A stretch of 58,663 bases of DNA, taken from the NCBI GenBank assembly GCA_018715645.1, contig DVLE01000020.1, positions 1-58,663 of the forward strand. The letters run 5' to 3'. Below, one piece after another: positions 45,867-53,712 of the stretch; the first letter of the stretch is position 1; each line of letters starts with the position of its first letter. The notes under the pieces are model-generated. The model worked only from the letters and a program-made list of their open reading frames with translations. It ran no database searches and was not told the DNA's origin. Both the position numbers and the translations under genes were made by a program. The DNA comes from Candidatus Merdisoma merdipullorum. GTDB taxonomy: Bacteria > Bacillota > Clostridia > Lachnospirales > Lachnospiraceae.

Positions 45867-46493
45867 ATGTCAGATAAGGTCATTGAGAACAATCAGGTGT
45901 CTGTAATCGGAGAAATTGTGTCAGGCTTCGCATTCAGCCATGAGGTATTCGGGGAGGGCTTTTACATGGTGGATGTGCTGGTCCGCCGCCTGAGCGACTC
46001 GGCGGACGTGATACCCGTTATGATTTCCGAGCGGCTCATCGACGTGGCGGAGGATTACACAGGAGAATTTATCCGGGTGTCGGGACAGTTTCGTTCCTAC
46101 AACAGACATGAGGAAAAGAAAAACAGGCTGGTGCTTTCCGTCTTTGCCAGAGAGGTAGAGTTTCTGGAGGAAGAAGTGGAAAACGCCAAGACGAATCAGA
46201 TCTTTCTGGACGGTTATATCTGCAAGGCTCCGGTATACCGGAAAACGCCCCTTGGGCGGGAGATTGCGGATCTGCTGATTGCCGTCAACCGTCCCTATGG
46301 AAAGTCTGATTATATTCCCTGCATCTGCTGGGGAAGGAACGCCCGCTTCGCATCCGGCTTTGAGGTCGGCGGCCGCGTGCAGATCTGGGGAAGAATCCAA
46401 AGCAGGGAATATGTGAAAAAGATAAGCGAGACCGAATCTGAGAGACGCGTGGCTTACGAGGTGTCAGTCAGCAAACTGGAATATGCGGAGTAA
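45867..46493 (+). CDS. SSB-like protein with two OB-fold halves
   Basis: 208 residues. The first half (VSVIGEIVSGFAF, then GEFIRVSGQFR) and the second (FLDGYICKAPVYRKTPLG, then IPCICWGRNAR and VQIWGRIQSREY) both look like OB-fold strands; the second half matches classical SSB motifs. A similar two-part protein is common in Clostridia alongside the housekeeping SSB. It probably binds single-stranded DNA. The usual acidic C-terminal tail of SSB is missing, so replisome-partner binding is doubtful. Confidence 0.8.
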   Translation: MSDKVIENNQVSVIGEIVSGFAFSHEVFGEGFYMVDVLVRRLSDSADVIPVMISERLIDVAEDYTGEFIRVSGQFRSYNRHEEKKNRLVLSVFAREVEFLEEEVENAKTNQIFLDGYICKAPVYRKTPLGREIADLLIAVNRPYGKSDYIPCICWGRNARFASGFEVGGRVQIWGRIQSREYVKKISETESERRVAYEVSVSKLEYAE

Positions 46494-46536
46494 GTAATGG
46501 ATTGCCCTGTAACTATTCAGCCCAGGCCGATTCGCC

Positions 46537-46565
46537 TTGCATTTTATGAACGATTGGTGTATGAT
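46537..46565 (+). promoter_or_regulatory. candidate promoter of adenosyltransferase gene
   Basis: TTGCAT (46537-46542), a 17-base spacer and TATGAT (46560-46565). Confidence 0.55.
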
Positions 46566-46686
46566 ATAGGCAATTATGATACCTGAATCTGGAAAGAAAT
46601 CCTTGAGTCTTGCCTGAAAAGGGTACATGGGAGAGAAAAACACTGAATTCACAGGCCTGCAGGCGCGGGCGGGAAAGGAGTGTAGA

Positions 46687-47172
46687 ATGGGGAAAGGACG
46701 CGTAACCATATTCTGCGGGGGCGGAAAGGGAAAGACTTCTGCAGCTTTGGGACAGGGTATCTTTGGAGCCAGCGCAGGGAAATCCGTCATTATCATTCAG
46801 TTTCTTAAGGGGAAAATGGGGGAGAGAATCGACTTTATCAAAAGACTGGAACCGGAGATCAAGGTGTTCTGCTTTGAAAAATCAGAGAAGGACTACCAGT
46901 CGCTTTCACCGGATGAGCAGCAGGAAGAAATCATGAATATTAAGAACGGCCTGAATTTCGCAAGGAAGGTGCTTACTACAGATGGCTGTGACATTCTGAT
47001 TCTGGATGAGGTCTTGGGACTTGTAGACAAGGGAATTATCACGCTGGATGAATTAAAAGCGCTGCTGGAGGCCGGCGATGGAGATATTGAGCTGGTGCTT
47101 ACAGGCATTCAGATGTTTGATGATTTGTATCCTTATGCAGACGATGTGTTTCGGATTAATACGCTGAAGTAG
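46687..47172 (+). CDS. CobA/BtuR-type cob(I)alamin adenosyltransferase-like protein
   Basis: 161 residues with a P-loop near the N-terminus (FCGGGKGKTSAALG) and a Walker B block ILILDEVLGLVDKGI, both typical of the CobA/CobO/BtuR family that adenosylates corrinoids. ATG 46687 has a well-spaced AAAGGAG; the longer frame from 46627 is rejected. No other cobalamin gene is in the window, and some members of this family have lost the corrinoid role, so function is inferred from family only. Confidence 0.82.
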   Translation: MGKGRVTIFCGGGKGKTSAALGQGIFGASAGKSVIIIQFLKGKMGERIDFIKRLEPEIKVFCFEKSEKDYQSLSPDEQQEEIMNIKNGLNFARKVLTTDGCDILILDEVLGLVDKGIITLDELKALLEAGDGDIELVLTGIQMFDDLYPYADDVFRINTLK

Positions 47173-47181
47173 CGGCATCGG

Positions 47182-47210
47182 TTGACAAGGGTGCGCAGCT
47201 GTGTTATTCT
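47182..47210 (+). promoter_or_regulatory. strong promoter ahead of a small ORF and dapA
   Basis: A consensus TTGACA (47182-47187), a 17-base spacer and TATTCT (47205-47210). The transcript would include a small ORF, a hairpin, and then dapA. Confidence 0.65.
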
Positions 47211-47236
47211 GAAAACAGAGAGTTGATAATTGAATC

Positions 47237-47395
47237 ATGGGCGAGATAGAGGTTGCGTTTTCCAGGAGTACCTTTTCGGATATGGCAGGCATAGACGAAG
47301 AAAGGGGAAAGGGGCTGACGCCGAAAGAGGTCGTTTCCTGCGGGCGGTTTCTTGGGCATGCCGTGAAGAACGGTATGACTGTCATCAGTTTCTGA
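47237..47395 (+). CDS. small ORF of unknown function in the dapA leader
   Basis: 52 residues starting MGEIEVAFSRSTFSDMAGID and ending GHAVKNGMTVISF. It begins 27 bases after the promoter box at 47182, but has no clear ribosome site. No domain is recognised. It may be a real small protein or only transcribed leader. Confidence 0.4.
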   Translation: MGEIEVAFSRSTFSDMAGIDEERGKGLTPKEVVSCGRFLGHAVKNGMTVISF

Positions 47396-47442
47396 TGGGG
47401 CGCTATCCAGAGAATACAGGCATAAAGAATTTGATTCTTTCG

Positions 47443-47466
47443 GGGCGTACCTCAGAAGGTACGCCC
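47443..47466 (+). terminator. hairpin in dapA leader, weak terminator
   Basis: GGGCGTACCT pairs exactly with AGGTACGCCC around CAGA. The downstream tract (TATTTG) is poor in T, so it may pause or partly terminate. It is about 120 bases before dapA. Confidence 0.55.
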
Positions 47467-47589
47467 TATTTGTGTGCGCGAAGCCTGTGAGCCGGGTTTT
47501 GAAAGACCTGGCGGTACATGGCTCATTGCTGAAAAATGAAAAATGAACAGAAAACAATTCCCCGAAGAGGGGATAAAGGAGGAAGGACC

Positions 47590-48480
47590 ATGTCTATTTT
47601 TAAGGGATCAGCGGTAGCGATTATTACGCCGTTTCAGGAAAATGGAGAGATTAACTTTCCAAAGCTGGCGGAGATTCTGGACGATCAGATTGCAAACCAT
47701 ACGGATGCCATTGTAATCTGCGGGACGACGGGCGAGTCGTCCACACTGACTCATGAGGAGCATCTGGAGGCAATCCGGTTTACGATTGAACATGTGGCAG
47801 GAAGGGTGCCTGTCATTGCCGGAACCGGCTCCAACTGTACGGAGACGGCGATTTATCTCTCCAAAGAGGCGGAGAAATATGGAGCGGACGCGTTGCTGAT
47901 TGTGACGCCCTATTACAACAAGGCGACGCAGAAGGGACTGATTGCGCACTATACGGCTATCGCAGAAGCTGTGAATCTGCCGATTATCATGTACAACGTA
48001 CCGTCCCGGACGGGCTGCAATATCCTGCCGGAGACTGCGGCTTATCTGGCGAAGAACGTAAAGAATATCGTAGGAATCAAGGAAGCGAGCGGAAATATTT
48101 CTCAGGTAGCGAAGCTGATGCAGCTTGCCGGAGGAGAGATCGAGCTTTATTCCGGAAATGACGATCAGGTGGTTCCCCTTCTGGCTTTGGGAGGTCTGGG
48201 TGTGATCTCAGTACTCTCCAATGTGGCTCCGCAGCAGACACACGACATGGTTATGAAGTTTCTGGAGGGAGACGTGGCCGGAAGCCGCGAGATTCAGTTG
48301 AAGGCTCTCCCGCTGGTAGACGCGCTGTTCTGCGAGGTCAATCCCATCCCGGTCAAAGCGGCCATGAACCTGATGGGATGGAATGTAGGGCCCTTGCGGA
48401 TGCCGCTTACGGAGATGGAGCCGGAACATAAGGAGAAGCTTAGAAAAGCAATGACAGAGTTTGGAATCGAGGTTAAATAA
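47590..48480 (+). CDS. dapA: 4-hydroxy-tetrahydrodipicolinate synthase
   Basis: Condenses pyruvate with aspartate semialdehyde, the first committed step to lysine and diaminopimelate. 296 residues from ATG 47590 (AAAGGAGG upstream). The GTTGESSTLTHEEH block binds pyruvate, VTPYYNKATQKG supplies the Tyr of the catalytic triad, and the Schiff-base lysine is Lys164 in VGIKEASGN. DapB starts with no gap (TAA then ATG), so the two are coupled. No lysine riboswitch is seen in the leader. Confidence 0.97.
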   Translation: MSIFKGSAVAIITPFQENGEINFPKLAEILDDQIANHTDAIVICGTTGESSTLTHEEHLEAIRFTIEHVAGRVPVIAGTGSNCTETAIYLSKEAEKYGADALLIVTPYYNKATQKGLIAHYTAIAEAVNLPIIMYNVPSRTGCNILPETAAYLAKNVKNIVGIKEASGNISQVAKLMQLAGGEIELYSGNDDQVVPLLALGGLGVISVLSNVAPQQTHDMVMKFLEGDVAGSREIQLKALPLVDALFCEVNPIPVKAAMNLMGWNVGPLRMPLTEMEPEHKEKLRKAMTEFGIEVK

Positions 48481-49236
48481 ATGACAGATATTTTGCTTCA
48501 CGGCTGCAATGGCCGTATGGGACAGATGATAGCAGGACTTTTGAAGGACGACAAGGACGCGCGGATCGTGGCGGGAGTGGACGCCTATACAGGCACGCCC
48601 AATCCCTTCCCGGTCTTTTCAAAAATTGATGACTGCGACGTGAAGGCGGATGTGGTGATTGATTTTTCCAACGCAGGAGCAGTCGACGCGCTGCTTGACT
48701 ACTGCACGCGTACAAAGACGCCGGTTGTACTCTGTACGACGGGACTTTCAGAGGAGCAGCTTGAAAGGGTGGAGGAGACTGCCAGAGAGATCGCGGTACT
48801 CAAATCCGCCAATATGTCTGTGGGCATCAATCTTCTGCTGAAGCTTTTAAAGGAAGCGGCTCCGACGCTGGAAGCCGCAGGCTTTGATATTGAGATTGTG
48901 GAAAAGCATCACAACCAGAAGCTGGACGCGCCCAGCGGCACGGCGCTTGCCCTGGCGGACGCCATCAATGAGGCGTCCGGAGACGCGTATACGTATGTCT
49001 ATGACAGAAGTCAGGTCCGGCAGAAGCGTGACAGCCGTGAGATAGGTATCTCGGCGGTTCGCGGCGGCACGATAGTGGGAGACCATGATGTGATCTTTGC
49101 GGGAACAGACGAGGTCATTACCTTTGAGCATAGAGCATATTCCAGAGCCGTATTCGGAAAGGGCGCCGTTCAGGCGGCAAAATTCCTGGCAGGAAAGCCG
49201 GCTGGAAGATATGATATGAGCGACGTGATCGGTTAG
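48481..49236 (+). CDS. dapB: 4-hydroxy-tetrahydrodipicolinate reductase
   Basis: Reduces the dapA product for diaminopimelate and lysine synthesis. 251 residues with an N-terminal dinucleotide-binding loop (LHGCNGRMGQM) and the catalytic His-containing block EKHHNQKLDAPSGTALALAD near 140-160. Length fits the family. It follows dapA without an intergenic gap. Confidence 0.97.
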   Translation: MTDILLHGCNGRMGQMIAGLLKDDKDARIVAGVDAYTGTPNPFPVFSKIDDCDVKADVVIDFSNAGAVDALLDYCTRTKTPVVLCTTGLSEEQLERVEETAREIAVLKSANMSVGINLLLKLLKEAAPTLEAAGFDIEIVEKHHNQKLDAPSGTALALADAINEASGDAYTYVYDRSQVRQKRDSREIGISAVRGGTIVGDHDVIFAGTDEVITFEHRAYSRAVFGKGAVQAAKFLAGKPAGRYDMSDVIG

Positions 49237-49251
49237 AAATGAGCTGAGGCT

Positions 49252-49298
49252 GGAAGCGCTGCTGAACAGATGGAAGCATTTGTTCGGCGGCGCTTTCC
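49252..49298. other. long hairpin after dapB
   Basis: GGAAGCGCTGCTGAACA pairs with TGTTCGGCGGCGCTTTCC using several G-U pairs and one bulge. No T-run follows on either side, so it may be a RNA stabiliser or a factor-dependent end rather than a standard terminator. Confidence 0.55.
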
Positions 49299-49321
49299 TG
49301 TATAGGCCCTCTTTTCGCCGG

Positions 49322-49350
49322 TTGTGGTGCAAGATTAAATATGTTATACT
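49322..49350 (+). promoter_or_regulatory. candidate promoter of OGG-type gene
   Basis: TTGTGG (49322-49327), a 17-base spacer and TATACT (49345-49350). Confidence 0.55.
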
Positions 49351-49418
49351 TTGTGGGATAAGAGCTGCCCCCAGGCTTACACGGGCAGGAAAACGCCATC
49401 AAAAGATGAGAACGAACG

Positions 49419-50228
49419 ATGTATACCAGAGAAATTACTGATTTTGATATTGACCAGATTGCCCGTTCAGGTCAGTGCTTCCGCCTGCGTCCTCTTACAA
49501 AGGACGCGTATTCTCTGACTGCTTTCGGAAAGTATCTGGAAATCAGCCAGAAGGGAACGGAGGTCGCCTTTTCCTGTACGGAGCAGGAATTTGAAGCTTT
49601 GTGGAACGGGTATTTTGATCTGGACACAGATTATGCAGGCTTTAAGAAGGCCATAGATCCGGAAGATTTTTATCTTCAGGAGGCGGCCCGGACAGGAGGA
49701 GGAATCCGGATTCTGCGGCAGGAGCTATGGGAGACGATTGTGACCTTTATCATTTCCCAGCAGAACAATATTCCGCGGATCCAGAAGTGCGTGGACGCGC
49801 TGTGCAGAGAGTTTGGGGAGACGGTTCTTAATTTCCGTGGAAACACTTACGATTTATTCCCTGAGCCTGAGGCGCTGGCAGGCACTTCGGAGGAGAGGCT
49901 CCGGGAACTCGGACTCGGCTACCGGGCTCCTTATCTTGTAAAGACGGCCCGCATGATCTGCGAAGGAGAAGCAGACCTTTGCGAGCTGCCTGCGCTTGAC
50001 TATGAAGCGGCGAAGGAAAGGCTGCTGAAGCTTTCCGGAGTCGGAAGCAAGGTGGCGGACTGTATCTGCCTCTTTGCCCTTCACCATATTGAAGCGTTTC
50101 CTGTGGATACGCATATCAAGGCGATGCTGAAGCGGTATCCGTCAGGCTTTCCCTTTGAACGGTATCAGGGCTTTGCAGGGGTTCTGCAGCAGTACGCCTT
50201 TTATTATGAACTGCACGGACAGGGCTGA
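49419..50228 (+). CDS. OGG-type 8-oxoguanine DNA glycosylase
   Basis: Removes 8-oxoguanine from DNA by base excision. 269 residues with an N-terminal OGG-like domain and a helix-hairpin-helix-GPD domain. The catalytic Lys is near 211 (GVGSKVADC) and the Asp near 229 (PVDTHIKAML), as expected for a bifunctional lyase. The bacterial OGG family is a good match; the family name is certain, the substrate is taken from it. Confidence 0.9.
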   Translation: MYTREITDFDIDQIARSGQCFRLRPLTKDAYSLTAFGKYLEISQKGTEVAFSCTEQEFEALWNGYFDLDTDYAGFKKAIDPEDFYLQEAARTGGGIRILRQELWETIVTFIISQQNNIPRIQKCVDALCREFGETVLNFRGNTYDLFPEPEALAGTSEERLRELGLGYRAPYLVKTARMICEGEADLCELPALDYEAAKERLLKLSGVGSKVADCICLFALHHIEAFPVDTHIKAMLKRYPSGFPFERYQGFAGVLQQYAFYYELHGQG

Positions 50229-50288
50229 GAGCAGGCGGCGGATCTGTATCGTACGCCCTTGTCAATTCAGGGTAAGGAGAATGAGACT

Positions 50289-50735
50289 ATGGCAGTGAGA
50301 AAGGAAATGGTTCTGTATTATACGCCAGAAAAGACGGCGGAGGATCAGAAGCTCAAAGGAGTGTTAGTCCGGCTCGGCATCCGTATCCGCAATATCGGAG
50401 CGGAACAGGTCGGCCAGAAGGTTGGGTTTCTGGCCGGGATTCCCGGATACGAAGAACAGGAGCCGGACGGGGACGTTCTTCCCGTGATACCGGAAAAAAT
50501 GCTGGTCCTGTATGGCTTTGGGGAGCGGAGACTGCATGAAATGCTGAACCAGCTCCGCAGAGCGAAGGTGCCGCCGGTGGCTTTAAAGGCTGTTCTGACC
50601 GAACACAACTGCGGCTGGACCTTTTATGAGCTGTATCAGGAGCTGTGCCAGGAGCATGAAAAAATGACCGCCGGGGACAGAGCCGATCATGCCGGAATCC
50701 CAACAGAAACGGATATGGAGGGGGATGCAGAATGA
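50289..50735 (+). CDS. DUF3783 protein
   Basis: 148 residues. The C-terminal half (MLVLYGFGERRLHEML, then VALKAVLTEHNCGWTFYEL) matches the DUF3783 pattern. The family is of unknown function and common in Clostridia. ATG 50289 has AAGGAG at 50274. It overlaps panE by four bases, the first of a row of tightly coupled genes (50289-52869). Confidence 0.78.
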   Translation: MAVRKEMVLYYTPEKTAEDQKLKGVLVRLGIRIRNIGAEQVGQKVGFLAGIPGYEEQEPDGDVLPVIPEKMLVLYGFGERRLHEMLNQLRRAKVPPVALKAVLTEHNCGWTFYELYQELCQEHEKMTAGDRADHAGIPTETDMEGDAE

Positions 50736-51667
50736 AGATAGAAAAAGTGACTTTGATTGGCCTGGGGGCTATGGGCGTGTTTTTCGCGCCGCGACTTCAG
50801 AAAGGGCTAAAGCCCGGAGACTTCCGGGTTCTGGCGGAAGGGGAGAGAAAAAAGAGGCTGGAAAGCCAGGGCGTGACGTTGAACGGCGTCAATTATCGCT
50901 TCCCCATTGTGGAGCCTAAGGAAACAGGAGAGCCGGCCGATCTGATAATTATGGCGGTCAAGGATATGGGGCTTGACCAGGCGATTCGGGACATCGCGAA
51001 CCAGGTGGGAGAGCATACGCAGATTCTTTGCGTCATGAACGGAATCGAGAGCGAGGAACGAGTGGCGGCAGCCTATGGCTGGGACCATGTGCTGTATTCC
51101 TTTATGCGGGTATCGATCGTCATGGATCAGGGAGTCGCTGATTTTGATCCGGAGGCGGGTTTCGTGCATTTCGGTGAAAAGAACAACGAGACGTATACGC
51201 CGCGGGTGGAAGCCGTGAAGGAGGTTTTTGACCGCTGCGGCATTCCTTATAAGATCAATACAGATATGCTGAAGGGCATCTGGTTCAAATACATGGCGAA
51301 CGTAGGGGAAAATATGACCTGCGCTCTCCTTGGCATTCCTTTCGGAGCATACCGGACCCAGGAAAGCGCCAATATTATCCGCCGCGCGGCCATGCGTGAG
51401 GTAGCGGCTATCGCACAGAAAAAAGGAATTTCAATCGGTGAGGCGGAGATCGAGAAGCAGGAGAAGGTCGTCATGAATCTTCCCCCGGAAAATAAGCCCT
51501 CCACTCTTCAGGATCTGGAAAGAGGGCGTAAGACAGAGGTGGAGATGTTCTCCGGAACGGTTGTCCGGCTGGGCGAGGAGCTTGGCATAGACACGCCGGT
51601 GAACCGGGTGCTTTACCATGGGATTAAAGTGCTGGAATATAAAAATGAAGGAAAAAAGCATGAATAA
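50732..51667 (+). CDS. 2-dehydropantoate 2-reductase-like (PanE/ApbA)
   Basis: An NADPH-dependent reductase family with GLGAMGVFFAPRL at the N-terminus. NGIESEERVA (near 107) fits the family's conserved Asn block, Lys187 lies in MLKGIWFKYMANVGENM (about 185-201), and STLQDLERGRKTEVEMFSG (near 259) is its C-terminal signature. 311 residues. The specific ketopantoate role is likely but no other pantothenate gene is nearby. It overlaps both neighbours. Confidence 0.85.
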   Translation: MKIEKVTLIGLGAMGVFFAPRLQKGLKPGDFRVLAEGERKKRLESQGVTLNGVNYRFPIVEPKETGEPADLIIMAVKDMGLDQAIRDIANQVGEHTQILCVMNGIESEERVAAAYGWDHVLYSFMRVSIVMDQGVADFDPEAGFVHFGEKNNETYTPRVEAVKEVFDRCGIPYKINTDMLKGIWFKYMANVGENMTCALLGIPFGAYRTQESANIIRRAAMREVAAIAQKKGISIGEAEIEKQEKVVMNLPPENKPSTLQDLERGRKTEVEMFSGTVVRLGEELGIDTPVNRVLYHGIKVLEYKNEGKKHE

Positions 51668-52436
51668 ACAGGAATTTCAGAAAAAGCTGGAGGCATTGGG
51701 AAAACTGGCCGGAGAGAAAGAGAATCGTCTGCGCGCGGAAGAAGTAAGAGATTTTCTGGAAGATATGGAATTGACAGAGGAGCAGTTTCAGCTCGTATTT
51801 GCGTATCTGGCTTCGCGCCTTGTGACCGTAGAGGGCTACGTTCCTGCGAAAGAGGAGGCGCCGGAGGAGGAGGCGGTTTTAACGCCTGAGGAACAGGAGT
51901 TTCTGGAACAGTATCAGAAAGAATTGGAGTATATTTCTTTTCTTGAGGAAGAAGAACTGTTCGCCCTGTGCCAGGAGGCGGAAGAAAGCGGCGATGGCGG
52001 AGCGAAGGCCAGACTTACGGAGCAGCTTCTGCCGGAGGTGCTGCGGACAGCCAGAGGCCTTTCAGGACGCGGTCTTCCGCTGGGGGATCTGGTGCAGGAG
52101 GGGAATATTGGCCTGATGCTCGCTATGGAGGCCCTTGGCATCCGTCCCGAAGAAATGACGGCTCTGGATTATCTGAGACAGGAGATTCGGACTGCCATGG
52201 AACAGGCTCTTGAGGATCAGCAGACAGAGCGCCAGGCCGGAAATCTCCTGGCTGAGAGATTGAATCATCTGAGCGACGGCATTAAAAAACTGTCGGATGA
52301 GCTGGAACGAAAGGTTTCTGTGGAGGAGCTTTCCGTATTTATGGATATGCCTGTAGAGGAGATAGAAGATCTCCTGAAGCTGGCCGGAGAAGGAACCGGC
52401 GAGGAGGGCGAAGATACAGAGGAAGGACAGAACTGA
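51660..52436 (+). CDS. degenerate sigma-70-like protein, no region 4
   Basis: 258 residues from ATG 51660, overlapping panE by eight bases. The block LPLGDLVQEGNIGLMLAMEAL (near 139-159) resembles sigma region 2.2, followed by YLRQEIRTAMEQAL and a region-3-like VSVEELSVFMDMPVEEIEDL. There is no recognisable region 4, and an acidic tail ends the protein. It may be a non-binding sigma homologue or an adaptor. Confidence 0.65.
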   Translation: MNKQEFQKKLEALGKLAGEKENRLRAEEVRDFLEDMELTEEQFQLVFAYLASRLVTVEGYVPAKEEAPEEEAVLTPEEQEFLEQYQKELEYISFLEEEELFALCQEAEESGDGGAKARLTEQLLPEVLRTARGLSGRGLPLGDLVQEGNIGLMLAMEALGIRPEEMTALDYLRQEIRTAMEQALEDQQTERQAGNLLAERLNHLSDGIKKLSDELERKVSVEELSVFMDMPVEEIEDLLKLAGEGTGEEGEDTEEGQN

Positions 52437-52437
52437 G

Positions 52438-52869
52438 ATGTTTTTTGTATTCGGAGTGAATCAGGGACAGAAGGATATAGGAAGCTTCGGGCCTGTCATC
52501 TGCGGCTGCTGCGGCAGATATGGACGTTACCAGGTGTACATGACCTATATGTGTCTGAGCCTGTTCTTTATTCCCGTATTGAAATGGGGAAAAAGATATT
52601 ATGCGGAAACCTCATGCTGCCATAGTCTTTATGAGCTGGATCCGCAGGCAGGCCGGAGGCTTCAGAACGGACAGCAGACTGAGATCCGGCCGGAGGAACT
52701 GACGCTGATCCGAAAGGGCGGCGGTTTCTACGGCGGCGGAGCAAATCAGACCTGGGAGCAGGCCGGAGGCCGTACATCCAGGCTTTATTGTCCCGCCTGC
52801 GGATATGAGACGGAAGAAAACTTTGCATATTGTCCGAAATGTGGCGAGAGACTGGTGGGACGTCCATAG
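52438..52869 (+). CDS. zinc-ribbon domain protein
   Basis: 143 residues. An N-terminal hydrophobic/cysteine segment has CGCCG (near 22-26) and a second Cys pair (ETSCCHS). A C-terminal zinc ribbon, CPACGYETEENFAYCPKCGE, ends the protein. The pattern resembles short zinc-ribbon proteins of Clostridia; the function is unknown. It follows the sigma-like gene with one base between and is the last gene of the coupled set. Confidence 0.8.
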   Translation: MFFVFGVNQGQKDIGSFGPVICGCCGRYGRYQVYMTYMCLSLFFIPVLKWGKRYYAETSCCHSLYELDPQAGRRLQNGQQTEIRPEELTLIRKGGGFYGGGANQTWEQAGGRTSRLYCPACGYETEENFAYCPKCGERLVGRP

Positions 52870-52910
52870 ACAGGAGTCGATTTGCTAAAGTAAAGAAGTA
52901 CGCCGACGCC

Positions 52911-52964
52911 AAAAACGCCGCAGTATACAAATCCTGCTTGCCTGGATTTGTATACTGCGGCGTT
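52911..52964 (-). terminator. cold-shock gene terminator, 21-base perfect stem
   Basis: AACGCCGCAGTATACAAATC (the stem continues one base) at 52914-52934 is exactly complementary to 52944-52964 with a 9-base loop. A T-run follows on the minus strand, so it ends the csp transcript; the plus side has no such run. Confidence 0.9.
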
Positions 52965-52987
52965 CCGCATGATATGCTTCTGTGTGT

Positions 52988-53194
52988 TTACGCTACTACA
53001 ACCACATTGGTAGCCTGCGGTCCGCGGTTTCCCTCTGTGATGTCGAAGGTAACGGACTGGCCTTCCTCCAGAGTCTTGTAGCCGTCAGCTACGATGCCGG
53101 AGAAATGTACGAATACATCCTCGCCATTCTCAGTGTTGGTGATAAAGCCATATCCTTTTGTTCCGTTGAACCACTTTACTGTACCCTTGTTCAT
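52988..53194 (-). CDS. csp: cold-shock protein, CspA family
   Basis: A single-stranded RNA-binding chaperone, 68 residues. ATG 53194 follows AGGAGG on the minus strand. RNP1 is KGYGFI (13-18) and RNP2 is VFVHF (27-31). The upstream region is long (about 245 bases from the promoter at 53447) and holds a terminator-like hairpin, so expression is probably controlled after initiation. Confidence 0.96.
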   Translation of the reverse strand: MNKGTVKWFNGTKGYGFITNTENGEDVFVHFSGIVADGYKTLEEGQSVTFDITEGNRGPQATNVVVVA

Positions 53195-53351
53195 AAGATG
53201 CCTCCTGTTGATAGATAAAATAAAATAAGTAAGGCGCGTATATCTATCCGAAAGACAAACACCTGGCGGCAAGCCTCCAGGTATCTGCTCCCCGCGGCCG
53301 ACGACGGAGGAATGTGCCTGCACATTCGCCCGGTCTGCAGTTCGCGGGAAT

Positions 53352-53408
53352 AAAAAACACATGTTTTTGTAAAGCATCAGAATGAATGATGACTTACAAA
53401 AACATGTG
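53352..53408 (-). terminator. attenuator-like terminator in csp leader
   Basis: CACATGTTTTTGTAA (53358-53372) pairs perfectly with 53394-53408, giving 15 base pairs, with an inner CATCA-TGATG stem. Reading on the minus strand, six T follow (53357-53352). It lies between the csp promoter and the gene. Confidence 0.85.
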
Positions 53409-53446
53409 AATCAACCTTCTTCAAAAATACACTTAACCGTAAGCTC

Positions 53447-53475
53447 ACTATATCCTAAAAACGGAAAAAAGTCAA
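53447..53475 (-). promoter_or_regulatory. csp promoter
   Basis: On the minus strand TTGACT (53475-53470), exactly 17 bases, then TATAGT (53452-53447). Start near 53440. Confidence 0.75.
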
Positions 53476-53603
53476 GGAATATTCCAGTGAAAACATGTTA
53501 AATTTGCGTGAAAAAAATATTGACAGTATACGATTAAATCTACGTGATTGAATTTGAAAAAGGTACCCTTGTCAATTAAAGCCGGCTGAATGCAAACTGG
53601 CAG

Positions 53604-53632
53604 TTTTCAGGCTCCCGGAAATGTAGTAAAAT
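53604..53632 (+). promoter_or_regulatory. candidate promoter of larE
   Basis: TTTTCA (53604-53609), a 17-base spacer and TAAAAT (53627-53632). Confidence 0.4.
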
Positions 53633-53712
53633 AAAAGGCGAATTGATCTTTGAATAGAATGAACAGCAAAGCCTCTGCCGGCGTGTCCGGCAGCAGGGAA
53701 AGGATAAGAGAC

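Noticed and set aside
47211-47589. lysine riboswitch or T-box before dapA
   Set aside because: Neither the lysine-aptamer core nor a T-box sequence was found; only a simple hairpin is present.
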